DNA of 23,972 nt from contig JARQWU010000162.1 of assembly GCA_040182905.1 (NCBI GenBank), positions 1 through 23,972 of the forward strand, in the 5' to 3' direction. This document shows, in pieces, positions 1 through 6,516 of the stretch. How positions within the stretch are numbered: the stretch's first letter is position 1; every line of letters starts with the position of its first letter. The stretch comes from Barthelona sp. PAP020. Taxonomy: Eukaryota; Metamonada: BaSk clade. The translations under genes and the position numbers were made by a program. Under the pieces are notes generated by a model, which did not search any database, was not told the origin of the DNA, and saw only the letters and a program-made list of their open reading frames with translations.

Positions 1-1
1 T

Positions 2-319
2 TCAACCAGCTCTTTGAACATGTTTGATGGTGTTGATCGTGATCTGTGTCTCAAGGTATTCCCATCATTGAAACCCTTTGTATACCAATTTTACTCAACT
101 GACCTCGCAGAATTCAATTTTAAATCACTTGGGCTCAAACCTAGATCTGTTAATCGTGAGAACTTTGATGAATTCATAAATCTTTCCATCAAAATGTATA
201 TCTCCAAATATCAATCGATCGCTGAAACAATGAGAAGTGCTTTTTTGGAATTCTCTGTTTTGGCCACAGATTTAGCAGTATGTAGTTTTGAGGACCTGAT
301 GGCTTTATGCGTGGTGTAA
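2..319 (+). CDS. hypothetical protein fragment, open at the left edge
   Basis: The frame is open from base 2, so the true start may lie outside the window; the first ATG inside is at base 20. It ends at TAA 317-319. From that ATG it encodes about 99 residues with a hydrophobic/aromatic middle (the FVYQFYSTDLAEFNF segment) and a mixed helical C-terminus. I see no recognisable domain. Base composition is richer in G+C than the core genes further right, and the next segment looks like decayed coding DNA. It could therefore be the tail of a real gene or part of an old mobile or foreign element. No function is proposed. Confidence 0.35.
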   Translation, partial: STSSLNMFDGVDRDLCLKVFPSLKPFVYQFYSTDLAEFNFKSLGLKPRSVNRENFDEFINLSIKMYISKYQSIAETMRSAFLEFSVLATDLAVCSFEDLMALCVV

Positions 320-602
320 ATTGTTTTTGTGTCACTAATTTCTTTTTCATCTGCATCAGGCGATTTCCAAGGTTATAACTTTCTCATTTATTAAACGATC
401 ATGATTCTTTCATTTGGTAATGCATTATCTCAAGTGCATTTATATAGGACTTGAACAAGAGTGAACTGTCTTTTGTTGTGTTTGAAAAAAGTACATCTGT
501 ATATTTGGCTTAAAAAGAAGATCAAGGGGACTCACAATCTTTATTAATTTTTCAAGATTTATTGTGGTTACTTTAAAGGGCAATATCGTTTGAACAGTCT
601 GC
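320..602. other. non-coding stretch with an imperfect hairpin
   Basis: No convincing gene is seen. An imperfect inverted repeat lies at 533-566: the left arm CACAATCTT (533-541) can pair with AAGATT (554-559) plus GTG (564-566), with a four-base bulge. A shorter TCAAGT/ACTTGA pair flanks a 12-base spacer near 430-455. Such pairs are common in A/T-rich DNA, so no function is claimed. Confidence 0.3.
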
Positions 603-1398
603 CTATTTTGACTGCATTCTCGTGGTATTGCTTGTCTTTATCGCAATCCCTTCTTTCAAAGGTGAAGCATCCGTTGCTACTATTCCCATGATCACTCTTG
701 GTGTAAGATCTCCTCTGATTTTTTCTTCTAACAAAATACTTGTCGATTCCCCCTGTGAAATAGGGAGTTCGATGTTCAAGTGTCCATATCTTTCACAAAA
801 CACTTCTGTAGAGTCTATGCTTGGCAACTTCATTTTATGTTTTATCAGGTTTGTTACTTGCAATGCACCCTTTCGGTATCTTTGAAGCACTATTTTCACT
901 GTTTGCAGTTTTCCTGTGTGACCCGTTTCCTTCCTTTACTTTTCTTTTTTAAAAACAATTATTGCTATTTTCTTTATAAAAAGAGGGTTTTGTATGATAT
1001 CGGCCATTGAAAAATCAAAACCAAAACTGGAGCACATTCTTAAGTTTAAACCTTGAGGTAAGCAGTCCCAAGGTTCAAAATCTAAAAAGCAGTCTGTTTT
1101 CTGCTTGATGATCGGTAACAGAGTCTCGACTTCACCTGGTCTCACATACCGTAGTTGTCTTCATGAAGTTGCCCACCCACAATGAGATTTTAAGGATCAA
1201 TACTGAGGAATCCACGATCAGCATTCTTCTTTTGGTCTCCTAAAAATAAATTCCAGTGAAGAGTTGAACCCACTCTTTGTAAGGGTAAATATTTTTATTA
1301 AACAACTCTTGTGCAATGTTTCTTTTCATTGCTGATACCACTCTGTAACACGATACCCCTTTAACAAGGCACCCTCCGAAAAGAATAAAGATTAAGGT
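603..1398 (-). pseudogene. decayed coding stretch, frame changes and stops
   Basis: On the minus strand, protein-like sequence passes through three frames. Frame a is open 1398-1243 and contains the segment AMKRNIAQELFNKNIYPYKE. Frame b is open 1294-1145 with one TAA at 1190-1192; it contains HWNLFLGDQKKNADRG, then, past the stop, NLIVGGQLHEDNYG. Frame c is open from 1160, contains RPGEVETLLPIIKQKTD, meets TAA at 936-938, and then stays open in the same frame to TAG 603-605, with PRVIMGIVATDASP near the end. The pieces follow one another in order, as expected of one gene broken by two frameshifts and two stops. No family is recognised with confidence. It could be a mobile-element gene or a dead cellular gene. 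No ATG start is visible. Confidence 0.4.
1259..1310. repeat. 8-bp inverted repeat with 36-base loop
   Basis: AAGAGTTG (1259-1266) is matched exactly by CAACTCTT (1303-1310). Inside the loop, ACCC and GGGT could form a short second stem. It overlaps frames a and b of the decayed coding stretch, so it may be chance or part of an element. No function is assigned. Confidence 0.35.
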
Positions 1399-1632
1399 TT
1401 ATTATTTATCAATCAACTGAGATTCTCAGTCTCGATTTGGGTAAGTTCTGGAAAAGGTTCGTACAAGAAGAAAAATAAAGAAATTAAAATCATGTTTTAT
1501 TTGTTGTTTGAGTCAAATTAATATGATGAACAAAGATATAAAATAATATATGAAGCAATTGGGGATAGGGAAGCAAAAAAATGTGTTACTTTTTGATTCC
1601 CCATAACAATTTTTCAATTTCTCAATCTAACA
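1399..1632. other. spacer with a 15-base palindrome
   Basis: No gene is seen. ACTGAGA (1426-1432), a central T and TCTCAGT (1434-1440) form a perfect 15-base palindrome. The rest becomes strongly A/T-rich towards the end of the NUFIP1-like gene, which marks the change from the odd left flank to the ordinary gene array. Confidence 0.35.
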
Positions 1633-1956
1633 TTATTCAGAGTCATCTAAATTAAAAAATCTATTTGTAACAATAAATTTGAAAGCTTGAAGAAGAGCTG
1701 CTCTTTCTCTTAAAATTTCACTTTCTAAAAGTGTGGTTTGAATGTCAATATCACTATTTGGTGCTTTTTTTTTCTTATCATAGATATTAGGAAATCCTAA
1801 TTCTTTCATTTTTCTCTGTCTGTCTTTTCTTTTTCCAATATTTTTTGAAATGGGATAATTTTTCTTTCTTTCTTCAATCCATTGGGCTATTTGTTCAGGT
1901 GTATTCAACAATGGGACATTTGGGTCAATTTCTATGATTTCATCTGAATCTTTCAT
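1633..1956 (-). CDS. NUFIP1: NUFIP1/Rsa1-like box C/D snoRNP assembly factor, minimal form
   Basis: This 107-residue protein carries the two parts of NUFIP1/Rsa1 that matter for snoRNP assembly. Residues 18-36 (NTPEQIAQWIEERKKNYPI) match the conserved NUFIP core, the 'I..W..ERK.N(Y/F)P' motif known to bind SNU13/15.5K. Residues 74-103 (the TTLLESEILRERAALLQAF stretch ending FIVTNRFF) match the conserved C-terminal helix, which in human NUFIP1 contacts ZNHIT3. Human NUFIP1 is close to 500 residues with zinc fingers and long linkers; these are absent here. The role inferred from the family is as a nuclear scaffold that, with R2TP and Hsp90, assembles box C/D snoRNPs and possibly U4. The start ATG is at 1956 and the stop is TAA. 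A 13-base T run (gene sense) ends two bases before the ATG. Hikeshi lies just upstream on the same strand. Confidence 0.85.
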   Translation of the reverse strand: MKDSDEIIEIDPNVPLLNTPEQIAQWIEERKKNYPISKNIGKRKDRQRKMKELGFPNIYDKKKKAPNSDIDIQTTLLESEILRERAALLQAFKFIVTNRFFNLDDSE

Positions 1957-2003
1957 TGAAAAAAAAAAAAATCAACTACCGCACTCATTTACAAAACCAA
2001 TAT

Positions 2004-2564
2004 CTATCTTTCATACACATGGTCATAAAATTTTGGGTTTAAACGAATTCTATCATTCCAATTAGTGACCCATTCATCAAAACATTCCAAAGGCACAACT
2101 TCTGTGTCTTCAACAGAAACTACATAGCTTTCTATGTATTTTTGTAAATCATTGATCATAAATTCCCCTGCTTTTTCAACTAACTTGTTTATTTCCGGTT
2201 TTGAATCAACATCTTCCACTAATTCTTCAAATATGATTTCTTTTGATTCATCAACAGTTAAAATTGCAGCACAAAAATACAAAGTATCTACATTTTTAAT
2301 AAACTCATATTTGGACGGATGGATAGTATTGCATATCAACCCTGAATTCAGAACACATATTGGTTTTAATTCATCTTCTGAAGAACCCATCAATACTAAC
2401 ACACAGGATTCACTAGATAGCTCTTCAGGTTCATTTAAAACAAAAGTAATATCATCATTTGCATCTAGTTGATGAAATTGTGATATTTTCGAGATATATA
2501 CATTTTCGTCATATTCCTCAAAGTCAGAATTGATAGTAAAAGGAGGAATGATTATTGTCAACAT
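2004..2564 (-). CDS. HIKESHI: Hikeshi-like Hsp70 nuclear import carrier
   Basis: The 186 residues are close to the roughly 197 of human Hikeshi (C11orf73/OPI10). The strongest match is the C-terminal end, CFDEWVTNWNDRIRLNPKFY, equivalent to the family's 'V..WY..F..R...NP.FW' helix. The N-terminal beta domain also fits: a hydrophobic strand (SCVLVLMGS, about residues 53-61) corresponds to the 'hVVFLLG' strand, followed by a KPICVLNSGLICN strand, which takes the place of the 'W.LLG.l.N.KPSAIF' region, and the LYFCAAILTVDES strand. Residues 129-150 form a helix that precedes the last motif, as in the family. Known role: it carries ATP-bound Hsp70 through nuclear pores under heat stress. Overall identity looks low, so the call rests on order and motif. 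The start ATG is at 2564 and the stop is TAG. Confidence 0.78.
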   Translation of the reverse strand: MLTIIIPPFTINSDFEEYDENVYISKISQFHQLDANDDITFVLNEPEELSSESCVLVLMGSSEDELKPICVLNSGLICNTIHPSKYEFIKNVDTLYFCAAILTVDESKEIIFEELVEDVDSKPEINKLVEKAGEFMINDLQKYIESYVVSVEDTEVVPLECFDEWVTNWNDRIRLNPKFYDHVYER

Positions 2565-3113
2565 CGGAAAAATTTCAGAAAACAGGAGATTTTATTTTGT
2601 TATTGAAAGCTGTTCAGTAAAATATAGCAATAGAAATCACAATATCTCAAAACAAAACAAAAATGAAAAGCGTATTTTCCTCATGCAAAAAAACAAAAAA
2701 ACCTTCAAAGTAAAATTGTACTTGAGAATTTGATTTTTCTTCATTTTTTATTTAAATAAATTGGATAATATTTGCTTGCCTATCAATATGTGAATTATTT
2801 AAAGAATTAACTTTTTTTTTTCGTTTGAATAGAATTTTTCTTGATAAAAACTGTTACAACCATATCTTAACGAAAAATAGCTTTGTTTTACGATTCAAAA
2901 AAAGGAATATGCCTTTGAAAAGAGACCCACAGCAAATATCTTTGGTGCAAAACCTCTTTTTTCCCTATAGCATTTTTTTTCAAATTTAAAGGGTTGTAAA
3001 TATGTTATAATATATGTCCACATTAATTAATATGCTTAATTTATATTAATAATTATTTTAAAATATTGGGTAAATTTGAGAGATTCGATAAATTTGTTTT
3101 TTATTTTTTATTA
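2565..3113. other. divergent intergenic region, Hikeshi / AAAP transporter
   Basis: These 549 bases separate two genes transcribed away from each other and are therefore expected to hold both promoters. They are very A/T-rich, with A and T runs. A TATA-like stretch (ttataatatatg, about 3005-3016) lies about 100 bases before the transporter ATG. A short ORF (2909-2989) sits in the middle. No RNA gene is recognised. Confidence 0.4.
2909..2989 (+). other. 26-codon ORF upstream of the transporter
   Basis: ATG at 2909 opens a 26-residue frame (MPLKRDPQQISLVQNLFFPY, then six more residues) ending at TAA 2987-2989. It lies about 125 bases before the transporter ATG on the same strand, in a small patch richer in G+C than its surroundings. 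It could be an upstream ORF in the transporter leader, or chance. No homologue is recognised. Confidence 0.12.
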
Positions 3114-4463
3114 ATGGAGGAAAGTAAGTCTTCTGGGATAAAAAGTGTCGCAGCTTTTTGTTTCTTTGTTAATTTTACGCTTGGGATAGGAGTTTTAACA
3201 ATAAGTCATGGATTTGTTAAATGTGGTTGGCTATATTCAACCATTCTTTTTATAGTGATAGCTTTAGTAGTATTTATCACTCACAATTATGTATTAGAAG
3301 TGTATATTAGAGGACAGACCTGGAAACCATTTCAAAAGAGTAGTTTACTTGATGTTGAAGTGAATTCTGTTGTATTTCCATTAACCCCAAAGGCGAAAAC
3401 ACCAATGGAATTGAATGAATTGGTTGGTTTATTTTTGGGAAAAAAGTTTCGTCTGTTGTATGAAACATTTTTTATTGCTTATGAGTTTGTTGTTTTATGG
3501 GCATACTTTGTTGTTTTTGGTAAAACTATTGCCGAAACATTCACCATTTCTTCGATTTCATATGAATTACAAGTTAAATTGTTTGGTAGCATATTGATTG
3601 TGATTTCCACCATCTTTATTTTCAAAGGGTTAAAGGAGCAGGTTGTTTATCAGGTCTTAATGTTTATTATGCGACTTTTATTGATTGTTTTGATTGTAAG
3701 TACTACGTTTGGTGCGGAAATTCATCATCCATACCCAGGAGTTAATAAACAAAAAGACAGTAACTGGTCTGAAATACCTACCTTTTACATGGGTTCCACT
3801 AGTGTCTTATTTGGTTGTTTGTTGTTTGCTTTGGTTGCTCATTACGGAATCCCCACCTTCATACAAACTATGGCTAAAATTCATGAAGGTAAAAAGGTTG
3901 TGATGTCTTCGACAGTCACTCTCGTTGTCATATATTTCATTGTTGCTTTTGTCACATCATTTTATTTCGGGAATCAGATTACAGATCCTTTAACTCTTCT
4001 ATGGATCAAATATAACTGGGGACAGAGTGATACAACAGCATTTGATTATTTTGTCAGATATTTTGTGCTATTATTTCCTGCAATGGATTTAGGCTCTTGT
4101 TTTCCTTTAGGAGCTCAAGTTCTGATAAACACATTGGATAGAACCACCTTTGGTGCTAGAATAGGTGAGGTTAAAGTCAAATTATTGGTTATTGTTGTTC
4201 CAACCATTTTGGGGTGGTTATCTATTGAAACTGATTTAGCAGAAGAAATGCTTGGAATTTTTGGAGTTTTTCTCGCATTTGTTGTTCCTCCTTTATTGAA
4301 TTTGAAATCAAATGCTGTTTGTAAAAAGAGATTTGGCAAATCTGTTACTATTTGGTCTATTCCATTTGTTTCCACATCTTCAGCCTTTCAAATTTTTGCG
4401 GTTTTTATTGGAGGCTTGCTTTTATTGCTTCAAAGCTATTTTGTTATTGCTCATTTTCTGTAA
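3114..4463 (+). CDS. AAAP-family amino acid transporter (SLC36/SLC38 type)
   Basis: The 449-residue membrane protein has about eleven hydrophobic segments, the usual number for the amino acid/auxin permease family. The first segment reads FVNFTLGIGVLTISHGFVKC, matching the family's TM1 'N...G.G.L..P.....G' unwound-helix pattern, except that Ser-His stands where the usual Pro is found. A hydrophilic loop of about 55 residues follows TM2 and carries the only charged cluster, so it is probably cytosolic or luminal. Inferred role: proton- or sodium-coupled amino acid transport at the plasma membrane or lysosome-like organelle; substrate not predictable. I chose the ATG at 3114 because the upstream in-frame codons have no ATG and because TM1 follows directly. 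It ends convergently with the zinc-finger gene, with 105 bases between. Confidence 0.9.
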   Translation: MEESKSSGIKSVAAFCFFVNFTLGIGVLTISHGFVKCGWLYSTILFIVIALVVFITHNYVLEVYIRGQTWKPFQKSSLLDVEVNSVVFPLTPKAKTPMELNELVGLFLGKKFRLLYETFFIAYEFVVLWAYFVVFGKTIAETFTISSISYELQVKLFGSILIVISTIFIFKGLKEQVVYQVLMFIMRLLLIVLIVSTTFGAEIHHPYPGVNKQKDSNWSEIPTFYMGSTSVLFGCLLFALVAHYGIPTFIQTMAKIHEGKKVVMSSTVTLVVIYFIVAFVTSFYFGNQITDPLTLLWIKYNWGQSDTTAFDYFVRYFVLLFPAMDLGSCFPLGAQVLINTLDRTTFGARIGEVKVKLLVIVVPTILGWLSIETDLAEEMLGIFGVFLAFVVPPLLNLKSNAVCKKRFGKSVTIWSIPFVSTSSAFQIFAVFIGGLLLLLQSYFVIAHFL

Positions 4464-4568
4464 ATAGTTATTTATTGTTGTTTTTGGGATTTTTCGTCTT
4501 TTGTCAGACCTTTAAAAGTGTTTTATGTAAACAAAAAGAAAAAATATTTATACAATTACTTTAACACC

Positions 4569-5390
4569 TCATTCATGTCGCTTCGTACCACACATGTGAC
4601 AAAAGTGAGCGTCATTTAAAAATTTGGCACCACAATTATGACAATACAGAGCAGTACCAGAAGTATTTTCGTTTGAAGAAAAGATACGTTTGGAAACTTG
4701 TTTGGGTGAAGGTGTAGGTATGTTTTGTGGCAATTTACTAATTGGAGAAGGATTGGGAATCACTTCTGAGCTTCGAGAAGTTGGAACCTTTTTATCAGCA
4801 GCAAAAGATGGGGTATTTAACAATGAAGAAGGCTCATCTAATTCTTCAACAATATTTTGAGCATGATTTACAGAAGGTGAATTGTTGACTTGATTTGTCT
4901 TTTTGCTGAATCGATTTGGGCTCCGATTTTCACTATTTCTTGTCTTCGAGGTTATCTGTTTATCCTTTTTCGGAGATTCAGATGATGGAGAAGAGGAAAT
5001 GGTTCTTCGTGGCTTTAATGGTCTTTCTGGTCGACAAGATCGTAAATGTACAGGTAATCTGTCTTCACCAAACCTTCTACCACAATTAGGGCATTCAACT
5101 AAAGTTTTAGTAAATGATTCAGTTGCGTCTAATCTGTATCCTTCAAGGGCATCGACATTAAATTCACCACCAAATGCAATAGGTCTTGAATCATCACTAT
5201 TTTCACCTTTGATAACATTATCTAATGATTTGGGTCTTTGTGGAATTGGTTTACGAAGATGTGCAGGCTTTTTGCTTTCTCTTTTTTCCCATAAAGCTGC
5301 ACATTGCGTTATGTGTATTTCTATTGAACTTTTGAAAAATTCTTTTCCACAAATATAACAAGGAATCGCTCGTGGTCCTTTTGGGGGCAT
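4569..5390 (-). CDS. ZC2HC1/ZNF474-like zinc-finger protein with C-terminal zinc ribbon
   Basis: The 273-residue protein has three metal sites. Finger 1 is C11-x2-C14-x11-H26-x3-C30 (CYICGKEFFKSSIEIHITQC), the ZC2HC/C3H type of ZNF474 and ZC2HC1A, where the 'CYICGREFG..S..IHE..C' core is typical. Finger 2 is C100-x2-C103-x11-H115-x3-C119, same type. Residues 120-245 are Ser/Pro/Lys/Asn-rich and probably disordered. Residues 250-267 hold a four-cysteine zinc ribbon (CHNCGAKF then FCHMCGTK). Proteins of this family in animals and protists are often linked to cilia or centrosomes, but the biochemical role is unclear. The C-terminal ribbon is not part of the family as I know it. Start ATG at 5390; stop is TGA, which shows TGA is a stop here. 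Confidence 0.85.
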   Translation of the reverse strand: MPPKGPRAIPCYICGKEFFKSSIEIHITQCAALWEKRESKKPAHLRKPIPQRPKSLDNVIKGENSDDSRPIAFGGEFNVDALEGYRLDATESFTKTLVECPNCGRRFGEDRLPVHLRSCRPERPLKPRRTISSSPSSESPKKDKQITSKTRNSENRSPNRFSKKTNQVNNSPSVNHAQNIVEELDEPSSLLNTPSFAADKKVPTSRSSEVIPNPSPISKLPQNIPTPSPKQVSKRIFSSNENTSGTALYCHNCGAKFLNDAHFCHMCGTKRHE

Positions 5391-5503
5391 TGTACAAAAT
5401 ATAAAAACAACAAATCAAATTATCAGTTTCATTTTTTGTTGTTTCTTTCCAATTTTTATTTTGACATATGCAATGTAAATCAAGAAAAATATGAAAAAAG
5501 GAA

Positions 5504-6427
5504 TTAATTCAATTTATCCAACAAATCATCAAGATCATTATCATCTTGATCATTATCATGTGCATCGATATCTTGTAAGGTACTTAAATCATCATTGTTA
5601 TCAATAACTCTAATAAATCCTGTGTTGTTATGCTCTTCAATGATATTGTTATTGTTTTCAGTCATTATTGTCTCTTCATTTTCACCAGTTTTATCATTTT
5701 CATTTGTTTCAATAACAGGTGCTTTTTTATATGCGTTTCTTCTCTCTGTATCTTTTGTAATCTGAGCTAATATTTTTTCCATAATGAAAGGATCGTTTTC
5801 GGTTAATGTCTCATCATCGTTCAAAAAAGGTTTACACTCCTTTGGCAAAATACCCTTCTCCAGTATGGTTTTGATGATTAGAGGATTTTTTTTTCGTTCT
5901 TTCTTTAATTTAGTGGCTATTTCTTTTTCAGACCGTTCCATTAAATCGAAACGATGTATATAAGAAAAATTTAATCCATAACGTCGCAAAGCAACGTAAA
6001 AACGAGAAGTTTCTTCTGGTTTCCAAAATTTGCCTTTGTTCCAATTATTATTAAATGATCTGGAAGTAATATGTTCAGTGCCTATATTTACGACTTTTGT
6101 TTCTTCTTTGAATAACGCTTCAAACTCACTTTTTTCATCTTCTTTCTCATCTTCTTCATTTTCAAATAATAGGTCAAAGATTTCAGAGTCTTCTTTGGTA
6201 ATTTTGTAGCTATCATCGATTGTTTCTTTGTTGGATTCAAATGTTTTGGCTTTAGCCAATCGCCATAGTGGTATTTCTTTGAAATTTTCAGTAGCTTTAA
6301 TTGGTGGAGCACGACGCCTTCGTCTTTTTTGCACTTTTTCGAGATGTTCTTTGGCAGCTTCAATTTTTTCAGGTGTGTCCAATCCAATCAGCTTCAATTG
6401 TCTTTCAATTTCTTCTTTTCTTTTCAT
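5504..6427 (-). CDS. BDP1: TFIIIB subunit B'' (BDP1), SANT domain
   Basis: The 307-residue protein has a SANT/Myb domain at about 132-182 with the BDP1 signature: FWKPEETSRFYVALRRYG, then a helix with SEKEIATKLKKERKKNP, matching 'W...ET..FY.AL...G.DF..I......R....IK.K...E...NP'. Before it lie a basic patch (residues 34-44, KRRRRRAPP) and an acidic linker (about 79-110). The C-terminal tail is acidic and Asn-rich and probably disordered. Known role: with TBP and BRF1 it forms TFIIIB and recruits RNA polymerase III to tRNA, 5S and U6 genes. It is shorter than yeast (about 590 residues) and human (over 2,500) BDP1 but keeps the essential core. Start ATG at 6427. The gene is divergent from CFAP251 with 89 bases between. 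Confidence 0.88.
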   Translation of the reverse strand: MKRKEEIERQLKLIGLDTPEKIEAAKEHLEKVQKRRRRRAPPIKATENFKEIPLWRLAKAKTFESNKETIDDSYKITKEDSEIFDLLFENEEDEKEDEKSEFEALFKEETKVVNIGTEHITSRSFNNNWNKGKFWKPEETSRFYVALRRYGLNFSYIHRFDLMERSEKEIATKLKKERKKNPLIIKTILEKGILPKECKPFLNDDETLTENDPFIMEKILAQITKDTERRNAYKKAPVIETNENDKTGENEETIMTENNNNIIEEHNNTGFIRVIDNNDDLSTLQDIDAHDNDQDDNDLDDLLDKLN

Positions 6428-6516
6428 TTTAGAATTTTTTCAAGTTAAATCATGGTAAAAAGGTGTAAATATATAATACACTTTTTCGTTTTTTTCATTT
6501 TTTTTTTGAAACAATA
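6428..6516. promoter_or_regulatory. 89-base divergent promoter, BDP1 / CFAP251
   Basis: The two start codons are separated by only 89 bases, so both 5' UTRs and promoters must fit here. It contains a TATA-like stretch (taaatatataata, about 6466-6478) and a T10 run at 6498-6507, nine bases before the CFAP251 ATG. Which element serves which gene cannot be told from sequence. Confidence 0.5.

Noticed and set aside
1145-1258. Reading the broken minus-strand gene as a tubulin relic
   Set aside because: A few residues align with the tubulin core, but the glycine-rich loop is missing and the spacing is too short. Chance is as likely.
1380-1480. tRNA B-box-like string (ggttcgtac)
   Set aside because: No matching A box, acceptor stem or anticodon arm at the right distance.
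4903-5358. 151-codon frame on the plus strand
   Set aside because: It is the shadow of the zinc-finger gene, whose Cys/His spacing is clearly real.
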